Source: Anisodus tanguticus (lineage: Eukaryota > Streptophyta > Magnoliopsida > Solanales > Solanaceae). From it: a stretch of 64,000 nt of DNA. The notes under the pieces are model-generated. The model had not been told where the DNA came from. It ran no database searches and was given only the letters and a program-made list of their open reading frames with translations. Below are positions 44,668-56,532 of this stretch, one piece after another. The translations under genes were made by a program, and so were the position numbers. Positions within the stretch are counted from its first letter, which is position 1. Each line of letters starts with the position of its first letter. The stretch lies in assembly GCA_034509755.1 (NCBI GenBank), contig CM067546.1, forward strand, positions 31,518,383 through 31,582,382, written 5' to 3'.

Positions 44668-45577
44668 TGTGGGATACAACAATTGTAGGGAACGGGAAGT
44701 AAGTAAATATTACAATAGCTAGAAAGGATAAACTAAAGAATACAACAAAACTGGAAATCAAGAATGAAACAAACTCCTTGTGTGATTTGCTGAGTCGAGT
44801 GATGACACTCTGTCTTTAAGACAAGATTGCCCCGTATATCTCCTTTTATGTTGTCGGGTAATAGTCTCCCAAGATACAACAACAACTTAACAATTGAGCA
44901 AAAGAAACTCAAGTGTTACTCTTGAAGAACTTTGAGTATAGTAAACTTGCTAGAGAGGAAGAAGATGAATTCAGAAATTCTGTAGTATTTTCTAAGTGTT
45001 GTGAGCAATTGAGCCAAAGGCCTCAATTTATAGTGTAATGAGAAGACCCTTCAACTAGCCAACTAATGACCTTTAATAGCCATGTAATGGCACTTGATGG
45101 AGGGGTTACATTCAGCCAAATAATGGCTAAATTTATGTGCCAAGTAATGGAGATTCAATGCTCCAAAACCAACCCAAAGGTCAGAACTTTCCAACTTCCC
45201 GTCGCAGCATTCTGCCTTCGAAGCGCCGCGGCGCTCCCTGGGAGGCGCCGCGACGCTCCGGCGCTCGACTCCGATGGGGCTGCGCCGCGGCCCTTTGCGG
45301 CTCCGCGATGACTTACGACTCGTTTCATCTTACACTTCGTACACTTCTTCTTTCGTTTACCAACGTGGAATACTTTGTCATTTGGCCAATAACCGTCCAT
45401 CATTCTATGTCTCAAACGTATTACATATGTACCAATATCTCTTTCACTAATGAAATTTGCGATACTTGACAGAATGCGTGCACGTGTGTGAAATGACATT
45501 TCCGACGTGCGGGACCCCAATTGTTTGAGTCATAAATAATGGGATATACTTAATTCCACATTAGTAAATTTTCAACA
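44668..45577 (-). repeat. 5' LTR of copia III
   Basis: 910 bp, TGTGGGATACAAC to TTTTCAACA. The GC-rich block at 45215-45310 repeats GCGCCGCGGCGCT-like words and is about twice as long as in the 3' LTR. The sequence left of it (TTTTAAGACAAGATTC on the element strand) is not the tRNA-iMet primer site used by the other elements. Confidence 0.88.
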
Positions 45578-45582
45578 AATTG

Positions 45583-45873
45583 TAGAACAGAGGAGGAGAT
45601 CAAAACACAAAATAAAGAAAATATTGATGGAGAAAGAACATTCCCATATTAGATACTCAAATCTTATTTTAGCAAGGGAATAAGTGTCTATGTACTTTAC
45701 TTATATGAGTATCTTTTAGAATATTCAAATTTTCACCCTTTAAATTATGTTTTAGGACTTCTATTGTCGATCTTCCTTTTTTGTTTGTTTCTCAAAAGAA
45801 ATTCTTGAGAAGAATTATCATACCTTTTATTTTAGTCTAGAATTTTTATATTTACTCTTTAATAGATGGAAAA
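45583..45873. other. Spacer, nothing recognised
   Basis: AT-rich DNA between copia III and the Helitron-like repeat; no gene or known repeat seen. Confidence 0.45.
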
Positions 45874-46592
45874 ATAGTGTATTTTTCAGCTGTTCGCATG
45901 GTCATAAAAAACTTCTCCTATAGTTACAAATTAAGTACAAAATCATATTTTTAATAGATTCAATGGAAAACATAAAAAAATATAAAATATCCGTTGATAA
46001 ATTGTATAGACGTATAAACAATAATAATCCCCCACATTTAGTCAAAACTATCTGTTTCTACAAAGTAGATGAAAATGTAAACTAACATGCTAATATCAAA
46101 TATCTGTGTCAAAATAAAAAAAATGGAATAGAAAACTTTTTTTCCTTAAATTCTGAACATTAGGTGATACAGTGAGATAAACTTAACTTTGTATTACAAT
46201 CGAATCACATACAAGTTTAACGAAGATAATCTGCATGAATCAATTCTCAATCTTCAAAATTTAATGAAAGAAGTATAAGTGAATCCATTGACTATTATAC
46301 CATGTCAAGATTTAGTGCTTGAATAATAAAATTCACATAAAAGAAGATAATTTGAGAGAGAAAACATCTGAAATTTTCATATATTTGAGTGGGATGAAAT
46401 TATTTTATGGGTCGGAGCGGGTTATAAATTGAGAGTGGGTTATTTTTACGAAATCGGGTAATTGTAGTTGAAATTGGATTTTTCGTCAAATTAAGGGTAT
46501 ACATGTACACTTATTGGGCGGCAGAGGTATATTTGAACACTATCGCTAATGAAAGACAAAATCAGCAGGCCTAAGTCCTGCTTTTATATATA
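45874..46592 (-). mobile_element. Helitron-like repeat, copy A
   Basis: About 500 bp of this region align with 62637-63130 (copy B), for example CAATGGAAAACATAAAAAA and the CCCCCACATT...GTCAAAACTA stretch. On the minus strand the 3' end should be the ATAG/CTAG at 45874-45877 with the hairpin just before it, decayed here but clear in copy B. The right limit near 46592 is set by a second Helitron-like 3' end. The element is non-coding. Confidence 0.5.
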
Positions 46593-46675
46593 CTGGTAAA
46601 GTACCTGCGCAATGCGGAGTATGCACAGACACTCAAAATTGTGATTTTATTTATTTGAACACATTAGATCATATT
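46593..46675 (-). mobile_element. Second Helitron-like 3' end
   Basis: CTGG at 46593-46596 preceded by A, then GTAAAGTACCTGCGCAATGCGG. On the minus strand this is a GC hairpin, about ten AT-rich bases, and CCAG|T, close to the Helitron CTRR|T ending. The element would extend right but is cut by copia IV at 46681. Confidence 0.4.
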
Positions 46676-46680
46676 CAAAT

Positions 46681-47589
46681 TGATAGGGGTGTCAAATGAT
46701 ATGGAAAATAAACATAAAAGATCAAATACATCGAATGCCAATTATGTTTCTTAATGTCGGCAATTTTGTCGTCTGACACCAGTAACAACACTTATCAAAA
46801 CAGAAACTTTAAAGAGTAAATGCAACGAAATTTTAAAAACACAAAGGTTTAAATTTTTATTAGTTATATATATTATATAACTTATGATGGTCAATGACCA
46901 AATGTATTGTATATATATATTATATATAAAAGTACAAATTTCTTTCTTTACAGATTTACAATATAAAATGGAAAGGAATTAAAAGTTGAAGTTGCAGATG
47001 ACTTCTGCCTGAAAAATCTAACTAAGTAGACATAGATAACCTCTTCTTACAATTTCTCCATACAACACTAATATAGAATCTAAACAGCAATTGTAATGTT
47101 GGACAGAATGTTGTAAACACACTCAGGCAACACTGGTGATCCAGATTTCTGAGATGAAATTCCGAGAGCTCTCTTGGTATTTTTGCTTTCTAGTTCTGGA
47201 TATCGATTCACTGTAGTAGCCTCTCTATTTATAGTAGAGATTCTTCCTTGAAAGACTCATCAAACGGTTGTGGAGGTTGAGGAAAATGTGGGCAGCTGGT
47301 AGGTTTTGTTGGAGACGATCAAGGAGAAAAAACCTTTAAAAACTTTGACTTATTCCTCACGAAAAGCAGCAGCCTCGACTCGTTCTTCACATGTGTTTAC
47401 CAACTCCCTTTTACCTTGCCAAGTCATAGTTACTACATAGTAATCATTACGTGAAGTAAGACAAAATCAGTTCTGAAAATGTTGGTCCGAATGTTGTGCA
47501 ACATTTGTCCCAACATTCTTATACATTCAAATCAATACTTCAGGAGATATGTTGGGTCAAATGTCACAACATCAAATCCAAAATTAACA
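46681..47589 (-). repeat. 3' LTR of copia IV
   Basis: 909 bp, TGATAGGGGTGTC to AAATTAACA. It aligns throughout with 55621-56532. The last third contains several copies of AATGTTG/CAACATT words. It is followed by the polypurine tract. Confidence 0.9.
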
Positions 47590-47606
47590 ATCTCCCTCTT
47601 TTTTCC
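47590..47606 (-). other. Polypurine tract of copia IV
   Basis: ATCTCCCTCTTTTTTCC on the + strand, a 16-purine run on the element strand, abutting the 3' LTR. Confidence 0.75.
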
Positions 47607-47899
47607 TTTCTTCACAAAACTCGTTAAAATGTAAAGTTGACTTATGGTGTTGTCACAAATGTTGTCCAATATCTGTGATCAACAAATTCAAGGTCATAAT
47701 CCCCCTTAACATGTGATGGCATTCAAGAAAATATGTGTATACCAATTCATAGGATTAGAGAAAAAAAGAGCATATATATACACACATCATCCAATATATA
47801 TAAAATACGAATAGAAATAAACCATTGTCAACAAATATCCACATCAATCCATCAAAATATTGAACAAATATTTGTAGCTTAAGTTCAGCAACAACATTC

Positions 47900-49724
47900 A
47901 GCTTCCTCCTTGCTCATCATACATGCAAAGTGACTTCCAAAGAACTTTCTACCCCAGTATAATAACTTCAGCTTCCTCTGCAGCATAGCAGCTTTATCTT
48001 CCTCCCCCTGTATCAGTAGCATCATCTCCCCCTTTTTGTGAAGAAAGTAGCACCATGAAATGGTCTCTAGCTTATATCAGGGCACTCATTGCAGCATTAA
48101 ATTATGCAATTTGTTGGTTAATTTTTGCAATTTGATCCACCATCCATTTTGTAAACAATGTAGACTGTCCTAGACCAGTGTTGCCCAGAATGTTGGTGAC
48201 ATTTCTGGCAATATTTTCACTTTCAGCTTCCTTCTTCCAGGGCAAGTCGATGACTCTGTCCTTACTCTTCAAAATTGCTTTATTTATAGTGTAAAGCTCA
48301 GGAGCCTTCCCTAAAGTGTCTTCTCTCTTAGTCTCAAAGCCTTGGGTTGTTAATACTTTGTAGATTATAGAGGAAAATAAAGGATTGGAGTTGATTCTTT
48401 CTCAGCCAAGTTGGCAATTTGATGAAACATCATTTTTCCCAAATCAAATTTCAAACCTTTCCAAATTTTATACAATAGGGTGGCTTATTCAGATGTCACA
48501 ATTGACTCATTCATTGAAGGAAGCCAATTGTGAATAACAATTTTATGGAGGGTGAGAAACATGACTGCTAGTTTGGAGGCTTGACATCTTAGGGATCCAT
48601 TTCTTTATTATACCTCCAATGAGGTATTCAATTACTTTGTCCCTATTGTATATCACATGTTCAGCTTCTCTAACATTATCTCCAGCATTTTGGCCAATAC
48701 ATTGATTTATGATAGCATGCGTAAAAAGGTATACCTTGTTATAGAGATATACCTTCCCAAAATTCTTTGAGGAGGTATCCTCTATAGCAGAGCTTAAGTT
48801 CGCATAAAACAACCTGATTATCTCATCAACATATGGTTCTTTTTCAGTGACAAAACAAATAAGCTGTCTGTCCTTTAAAAATTCTACCAAACTATATTCA
48901 GTACAGAAAGTAATATCTAACACTCTCTCAGGCCTAATTACTCTATTCTTGTAAAAATCTCATATATCATGGTTAGCTTTAGAATAGAATTTATTTGAGA
49001 AAGAAGATACCTCAATGTCTGAATTAGACGTGTCTGAACTGATGGATTTGGTACTGTTGGAGGATGTTGTGGTGTGTGTCTCTTCAGATGTTGGCTGAAA
49101 TGTTGCCTGAGATGTTGTGACATATGTGGATACATTTGGAGCAGCAATTGTCCTTGTGGTCCTGGGAACTCCCTTTGAAAAAAATTATTTCAATGGGGTT
49201 TCATCTGGGATTTCCCTTTCTTGAGGCACACTTGGTTGTTCAGAAGCAGATGATTCTTCCTCAGTTAAGAAAACATAGTCCGTATTTTCACTATCACTGC
49301 TCGAGTAGATGTTTCGCATTTAGTCCTTTTGCTACTCGAACCTTCTTGGACTGTTTTCTCAAATACTCTACTCGATCGACGAGTAGGAAAGGTAGATGAC
49401 CTTAGGCTTTTACCCAGAGATGAGAAATCAAAAGTTTGATCGACATCTATAGGGTTATTATTATCTCTAGGATAGCTGATATCTAAAGGTTCATCAAAAC
49501 CTTTAAACACTATTTCTTTAGAAAGATCCTCAGGGAGATTTGAGGAAGAAGACTGGCCCGGTTGCTGAGGTGTATTCGACGGAGGGCTAATGCTCATGAG
49601 AGTGTTAGATGGAATGTTGGTTGACATTTATTCTGACATTGGAGAAGTTTCCATCAGTGATAATTGAGGGTTTTGAGGAATTAGGGTTTGTGAAAGTGAT
49701 TAGAATTTGATTTGGTGTTTCCAT
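47900..49724 (-). pseudogene. Accessory ORF after pol in copia IV
   Basis: Starts with METPNQILITFTNPNSS at 49724 and continues, over several frame breaks, to about 47900. The first third is Ser/Pro/Thr-rich and low-complexity. The middle (48543-48923) is open for 126 codons and includes IIRLFYANLSSAIEDTSSKN followed by FGKVYLYNKVYLF and INQCIG. This resembles the domain annotated in plants as 'putative plant transposon protein' (I believe Pfam PF20167). The C-terminal part near 48100-48420 reads as Lys/Gln/Asn-rich helix (IAKINQQI). I see no signal peptide or membrane anchor, so it is not an obvious envelope. Function unknown; the domain match is from memory and by eye. Confidence 0.6.
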
Positions 49725-50528
49725 CGGGTAGGTAGGAAGGTATACACCAGCGAGCTTTTCCCTATTTTTTTTGTTTTTGTAAAAAAAATTATAAAAGGGA
49801 GGAATATTTATATACATGGCAAATTTTCTTAGCAACAAGAATCCCTTAGTTTTAGGTGTTTTAATTTTACACAATAACTTACACCTAAAATATTGGGATA
49901 AAAAAATAAACATCACGGTAGGAATTTAATCTTATCGTTTTAAATTTTGAAATTCCTATAAACAAGGCATATAATAGGGAGTAAGATCTGATAATGATCA
50001 TATAAGCACAACATCCCAACAAATATCACATTCTGAAAATGTCAACAACATTTTGGACGACACAAGTATTTTGATCCCACAAGAATTTTCAGGTTGACAA
50101 CAAACCAAGACACATTTTATATGCACTTTATGAGTTTGACCACTGAACCTATAATATTTTCCCATCGTGTCCTTGGTCTAATCATATAACACATATAAAT
50201 GAATTTTTTGTGTAAAAAATAAGAATACTTTTATGATATTCTCAAATCTCTTTTGAAGCACTCGATACTCCTATAGAATAGGACAGTTTCTTTCCTCGGG
50301 CTTTTCCCATTTTCCACAGTTGCCGAATATTTGCAAAAGCTTTGCCTTATTTTGATATCGCAGAGAATGGTATCACTTTGATAACATATTCTTATTGAAG
50401 GATCATGCTTGTGTGACCAAAAGTTATGCACCATACATCAACAATAGTCAGTTAGTGATATAACATAGGTAAATATCACCCGAAATGTTAGACAACACTT
50501 CAGTCGACATTCACCAAAAAATGCCTTT

Positions 50529-51177
50529 TTAGAGATTACAAAGACCAAGAGAAATTTTTAAACTAGAAAATCTCTTATGGTCCAAAGCTTTTGTAAAAAT
50601 ATCAACTAGTTGATGAAGAGTCTCAACATGTTCAATTTGAACTAGATGTTTTTCAACTAAATCTCTTAAAAAGTGATGTCTAATATCAATATGTTTTGTA
50701 CGTGAGTGCTGAACTGGATTTTTGGAAATATTTATAGCACTCAAATTATCACAGTACAAAATCAAAATGTTGCTAGTAAATCCATAGTCGTCTAACATGT
50801 GTCGTATCCATATTAATTGAGAGCAACAACTTCCAGCTGTAACATATTCAGATTCAGCATTAGAAAGTGAGACACAGTTTTGTTTACGACTATACCATGA
50901 AACAAGGTTATTGCCAAGATAAAAACATCCTCCACTTGTAATTTTTCTATCATCCATATCTCCAAGCCCAATCAGAGTCACTAAATCCTATTAAGTTAGG
51001 ATTAGTGTCTTTGGAATACCAGATTCCCAACTCACATGTGCCAGCAACATATCGAATAATACGTTTCACGACATTTAAGTGGGACATTTTGGGACAGGCT
51101 TGAAAACGTGCACAAACACAAACACTAAACATAATATCTGGGCGACTAGCAATAAGATAAAGAAGGCTACCTATCAT
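50529..51177 (-). pseudogene. copia IV RNase H and RT C-terminus
   Basis: 50529-50981 is a 150-codon RNase H frame (SGGCFYLGNNLVSWYSRKQN, NAESEYVTAG, TKHIDIRHHF). The overlapping frame 50950-51177 carries the end of RT (MIGSLLYLIASRPDIMFSVC, YVAGTCELGIWYS). A single-base frame change near 50965 separates them. Confidence 0.85.
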
Positions 51178-52355
51178 AGATCGATATAATGTTGGGTCAA
51201 CATTTCACCAACATTATCCTTACATACCTTCTGCGATGAACCCATTGGCGTTTTCATTTGTTTAGCGTTCTCCAAACCAAATCTATTAACTAGATTCTTG
51301 GCATATTTACTCCGTGAGATGAAAATTCGATCTTCACTTTACTTTCTCTGCAAGCCTAAGAAAAAAAGTTAATTCCCCAATTATGCTCATTTCAAATATC
51401 GATGACACATCTTCAACAAATGAATTTAGGTACGGTTGTGAAGTCGATCCAAAGACTATGTCAACCATGTAGATTTGAGCAATTATAATATCTACACCAT
51501 GTCATTTAATAAATAAAGTATGATCAGCTTCGCCACAGTTAAAACTAAATTCAAGAAGAAAGTTAGTTAAACGACCATACCATGCACGAGGGGCTTGTTT
51601 CAACCCATAGAAAGCCTTTTTAATCTTGTACACATAGTGTGGATGGTAAGGATCTTCAAATCATTTTGATTGTTCAACATATACCTCCTTGTATAGATAA
51701 CCATTTAAGAAGGCACCTTTTACATCCATTTGGTGTAAAGCAATTTTCAGACAACAAACAATAGCAAGTAAAAGTCTAATCGACTCGATTCTAGCTACAG
51801 GTGCGAAGGTTTCATCAAAATCAATTCCTTCAACCTGAGTATAACCTTGTGCAATTATACGTGCTTTCTTTCTAAGAACAGTTCCCGATTCGTCTGATTT
51901 ATTTTAAGAATCCACTTAGTTACAATTACATTTATATTATTTGGACATGGAGCTAAGTCCCAGACTTCATTTTGAGAAAATTGTTCAAGCTCTTCTTGAA
52001 TTGCTTGTATCCAGAAATTATCTTTAAGTGCTTATACAACATTCTTTGGTTCTAATGTAGATATAAAACAAGAAAAACTAACCTCTTGGTATATGGTTGA
52101 CATACACACATACCTCACCATTTATCTATCGTTGAGTGGTTCTTTACATCTTGTTCTAATTCCTTCAAAAACTCCCCATATCACTTGGCCTGTTGGATGA
52201 CTCTTCCTAATCCTTGATGAGGGGTCCCTACGAACTTGGTCTAACAATTCAGCACTTGACTCCTCATCTGTGACCTCTGTGGTCTCTATTGTTGTTTCGG
52301 ATGTTGCTTCAAGTGTGGCAACATCCGATTCTTCTACAATCCGTGGACTTTCCAC
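51178..52355 (-). pseudogene. copia IV RT and connection region
   Basis: Too broken for long ORFs but readable: DFDETFAPVARIESIRLLLA, LHQMDVKGAFLNGYLYKEVY, KAFYGLKQAPRAWYGRLTNF. The catalytic box reads QIYMVDIVFGS where relatives read QIYVDDIIFGS, so the first catalytic Asp is lost. The connection region with acidic and Thr-rich stretches lies at 52122-52355. Confidence 0.75.
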
Positions 52356-52499
52356 TGTATCTATAATGTTATTTCCAATAGTTTATCCTGAAACATCAGA
52401 AAAATCATCAAAGATAACATTTATAGACTCTTGTACAGTTTTGGATATCAGATTGTATACTCAATAAGCATGACTATTTTTTTAATAGCCAACAAAAAA

Positions 52500-53641
52500 T
52501 TATTTATCACTCTTAGAGTCAAATTTTTCTATATGATCCCTATCATTTAAAATATAACAAATACACCCAAATACATGAAAGTAACGCAAGTTTGTTTTCT
52601 TTCCATTTATAATTTCATAGGGTGTCATCTTTGTTCCTGGCCTTATATAGACTCTATTAGCTATGTGATTAGCAGTATTCAAGGATTCTGCCCATAAACA
52701 TTTTGACAAATGTTTAGAAATAAGCATCACTTTTGCCATTTCTTGCAATGTCCTATTCTTCCGTTCTGCAACCTCATTCTGTTGAGGTGTTTTGGGGGCA
52801 GAAAACTTATGAAAAATTCCTTTTTTCTTACAAAAAAATATGAATGAATTATTTTTAAATTCTTTTCCATGGTCGGATCTAATCCAAAAAATAGGAGAAT
52901 CGAATAAATTTCTAATTCTAGAGTGCAAGATTTTAAACATGTCAAACGTTTGTGATTTTTCTTTCAAAAAATATTTCCAAGAATATTTAGAAAAATCATC
53001 TACTATCACAAAAGAATACATTATGCCTCCTAGACTGTCTACTTCAAATGTAAATTCATATATAGCAATTGAAAACAATGAGACGTACCTGGATGTTGTT
53101 CATCGTGTTGGACAACATTATGAGAGACATAGGTTTGCTTACCTTTCAGACAATCTTTACAGACAGTTTTACATTTATGGCTATGTTTGGGTATGCCTCT
53201 AACCGCTTCATACGAGACCAATTTTTCTAAATTGCGGTAGTTGACATGCCCCGACTTTTGATGCCATAGTGTTGTGTCATCGACCTTAGCATTATTGCAT
53301 GTTTCTTGTCTTACAACAAGATAGCAGTTGCCACCTGTTCTTGTACATGTCATGACACATATATTGGATTTATTCGTAACTTCACAGGTATTCTTATTAA
53401 ATTTTACCTCAAGATCGTCATCACACAATTGACTAATACTAATCAAATTAGCCATTAATCCCTCAACGTGTAAGACATTTCTTAAGGATGGAAATCCAGG
53501 AACATTCAAGATCCCTTTTCCAGTTATTTTGCTTTTACTGCCACCTCCATAAGTCACGTTTCCTCCATTGAATGGCTTATTGTTTTTTAGAAAACCTTTT
53601 GTACCTGTCATGTGGAGAGAACATCCAATATCAAAGTACAA
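52500..53641 (-). pseudogene. copia IV protease and integrase
   Basis: 53039-53641 begins at the protease with YFDIGCSLHMTG (D-I-G in place of D-S/T-G), then the pre-integrase zinc region (LWHQKSGHVNYRNLEKL, CKDC). 52500-53078 is a 192-codon integrase core with visible catalytic positions: VIVDDFSKYSW, IRSDHGKEFKNN and PQQNEVAERKNRTL. The two frames overlap near 53040-53078, so one frameshift separates them. Confidence 0.85.
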
Positions 53642-53918
53642 AGAACCTGAAATGTTAGTTCTTAATGGAGTTATAGCAACATTATATGTTACATCCTTTT
53701 TAGGAACCCAAACTTTCTTAAAACATTTTTTTATCTTTTGGCTCAGAAATGTTGCTTCGATTGTTATCCAAAATGTTGGACAATATTTTAGGCAACATTT
53801 TGCTCACAGAATCTTGAAGTTTAAAACATTATGGTTTTAAGTGTCCAGGGGAGTTACAGTAATGACACACAAACTTCATATTCCTTGACATATATGAGAA
53901 CCTATTATTAATCCTTTT

Positions 53919-55563
53919 TTATTTTACAAAGCATATTTTCTCATTTTTATCAAAGAGATTAGAGCATATGGTTTTAAGAGAGTTTTCGTACCCAATTCCT
54001 GCATGTGAAAGTTTACTAAGGTTGAGTATCTCATTCAATTTCAAAGTCCCTGTGTTGATCTTACGGAAGGTTGCTTCGGCTAAATCCAATTTTGCACTGA
54101 TCTTACCAAATTCAATATCCTTTTTGATAAGTGCAACCTCAAGTCGGGTTATTGTTCCTTTTAATACTAAATTCTCATGAGTTAAAAATTTTATGTTTCT
54201 GTCAAGTTGCTTGGATTCTATAATTAAGGCTTTACAAATACTTTGTAATTTATTAATCATATCATTTTTGCATTAAATTTGATCCATACAATCAATCTCA
54301 CTAACAGAAATAAAACCACTAAAGCAATTAACATCAGTATAGTTAAAGAATTCATACCTTTCGGATATTGCTGAGGATGTTGATGTCGTTGCTGATGTTG
54401 GAGAAAATGTCGTGACATCTGAGGAAATATTGTATACGACATCTTCATTATCCGATAGAGATTGTTCGAAAATAGTAGCCATCATTGCTTGTGTTTAAAT
54501 TTCATGATCTCCTTCCTCTTCTCCTTCATCATCACTACGAAAAACCCATAGGTTCTTATCAAAATTTCTAAGAGTGTTTTCACATTAGTTAGAATAGTGA
54601 CCCCAACCCGAGCATGCATGGCACTGCACGGACTCAAGTTGTTTGGGATCAAATTTGGTACGATCTGAGTTGATTTCCTTTTTGTAAATTTAAAAGAAAT
54701 CTAGTCAAATTTTGATTGAAGACTTGGTTTTGGTGATCTTTAGATTTAGATTGATTTATCTCATTGTTGAACTTCCTCACCATCGAATTGTGTTTTCGAG
54801 TGAGTAAGGCAACATTTGCACCATCATCTAATTCTTCAAGATTCTCATCCTCTTCTTCGATTTGACTCTCCGAGGATTGAACTTAAAGTGCCACATTCTT
54901 TCTTTTATACAATTCCTTTTGATTCTCAATGTTCATCTCATAAGTTTTGAGAATTCTCACCAAGGTATGAAGGTACATTGTGGAAAGATTGTGAGCTTCT
55001 TTAATAACACAAATCTTTAAATTGAACTTTTTAGGAAGAGAACGGAGAGCCTTTTCAACAAGTTGAGTGTTGGTTAATGGTTCACCAAGAACTTGACATT
55101 CATTTGAGATGTCAATCTACTTTTCAAAATAAGATTTAATATCATCCACTTCTTTCATCCTTAAACATTCATATTTACTCATGAGCATGCGTAACTTTGT
55201 TCGACGGACACTTGAGCTACCTTCACAATGAATTTGTAAAGTATCTCATGCATCCTTAGCCATGGGGCAGTTTTTAATGAGTTTGAACATATACATATCA
55301 ACCCATCCAAAAATTGCATTTATGGATTTTTCGTTAAAACTAGCATTATTAGTTTCTTCTGTAGTCCATTTGGATTTAGGTTTAACAAGAATGTCACCTT
55401 CCTCATCCGGTGGCAACATTGGAACAACATACCCATTGGTTATAGATCTCCATGCCCTAACATCAATTTATTTGATATGAGAACGTAGGCGAATCTTCCA
55501 ATATGCATAATTTGATCAATCTAAAATAGGAAGCCTACCAATAGTTGGATTTGCCGGATCCAT
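53919..55563 (-). pseudogene. copia IV gag
   Basis: Starts with MDPANPTIGRLPIL at 55563, 58 bp inside the 5' LTR. The core (WTTEETNNASFNEKSINAIF, YFEK, LTNTQLVEKALRSLPKKF) is readable with scattered stops. The zinc knuckle near 54590-54640 is CHACSGWGHYSN*C: all metal ligands are in place but a stop codon lies inside it. The C-terminal region, 53919-54260, is a 113-codon coiled coil (LVLKGTITRLEVALIKKDIE). Order and length fit large plant copia gags. Confidence 0.75.
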
Positions 55564-55607
55564 AGCTTATGACAACAGGACCACACACTTATTGTGTTAA
55601 GTGTTGA

Positions 55608-55620
55608 CTCTGATACCACT
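55608..55620 (-). other. Primer-binding site of copia IV (tRNA-iMet)
   Basis: Element-strand AGTGGTATCAGAG directly beside the 5' LTR, an exact match to the initiator tRNA-Met complement over TGGTATCAGAG. Confidence 0.85.
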
Positions 55621-56532
55621 TGATAGGGGTGTCAAATGTTATGAGAAATAAAAACAAGAGATGAAATAAATCAAATGCCAATTCTATTTCCGAATGTCGG
55701 CACTTATGTCGTCCGACACCAGTAATAACACTTAGCAAAATAGAAACTTTAAAGAGTAAATGAAGTGAAATTTAAAGAACACAAATGTTTAAATTTCCAT
55801 AAATTATATATATTATATAACTTATGATGGTTAATGACCAAATGTATTGTATATATATTATATACAAAAGTACAATTTCCTTTTTTTTTATACAGATTTA
55901 CAATATAAAACGGAAAGGAATTAAATGTTGAAGTCGTATATGACTTCTGCCTAAAATATCTAACTAAGTAGACATAGACAACCTCTCATTACAATCGCTC
56001 CATACAAAACTAATCTAGAATCGAAACAACAATTGTAATGTTGGACAGAATGTTGTTAACACACTCAGACAATACTGGTGATCCAGATTTCTGAGATGAA
56101 ATTTCAAGAGCTCTCTTGGTATTTTTACTTTCTAGTTCTGGATATCGATTAATTGTAGTAGCATCTCTATTTATAGTAGAGATTCTTCCTTCAAAGGCTC
56201 ATCGATCGGTTGTGGAGGTTGAGGGAAAGGTGGGCAACTGCTAGGATTTGTTGGAGACGATCAAGGAGCAAAAACCTCTAACAACTTTGACTTGTTCCTC
56301 ACGAAAAGCAGCAGTCTTGACTCGTTCTTCATATGTGTTTACCAACTCCTTTTTTACCTTGCCAAGTCATATTTATTACATAGTAATCATTACGTGAAGT
56401 AAGACAAAATTAGTTCTGAAAATGTTGGTCCGAATGTTGTGCAACATTTGTCGCAACATTCTTATACATTCATATCAATACTTCAGGAGATATGTTGGGT
56501 CAAATGTCACAACATCAAATCCAACATTAACA
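55621..56532 (-). repeat. 5' LTR of copia IV
   Basis: 912 bp, TGATAGGGGTGTC to CATTAACA, near-colinear with the 3' LTR. Followed by the target duplication CAAAT. Confidence 0.9.

Larger units (their letters stand above)
38983..45577 (-). mobile_element. Ty1/copia element III
   Basis: A 6.6-kb minus-strand copia element with both LTRs (38983-39843 and 44668-45577) and a perfect 5-bp target duplication AATTG (38978-38982 and 45578-45582). From right to left the interior reads gag, protease, integrase, RT, RNase H, polypurine tract. All domains are present, but at least six frame breaks separate them. It is a complete but inactive insertion. Confidence 0.92.
46681..56532 (-). mobile_element. 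Ty1/copia element IV (9.85 kb) with extra ORF
   Basis: LTRs 46681-47589 and 55621-56532 with a perfect 5-bp duplication CAAAT (46676-46680 and 56533-56537). Minus orientation: primer site at 55608-55620, polypurine tract at 47590-47606. From right to left: gag with coiled coil and zinc knuckle, protease, integrase, RT, RNase H, then about 2 kb of additional coding-like sequence before the 3' LTR. That extra region makes it longer than the usual 5-6 kb copia element and places an ORF where env-like genes sit in Sireviruses. Confidence 0.9.

Noticed and set aside
47900..49724. Retroviral envelope gene in copia IV
   Set aside because: Position fits, but no signal peptide, transmembrane segment or coiled fusion region is visible; the domain resemblance is to a plant transposon-associated protein.
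49724..50520. Further gene between the accessory ORF and RNase H of copia IV
   Set aside because: Short frames (for example 50231-50434 minus) without motifs; likely untranslated spacer.
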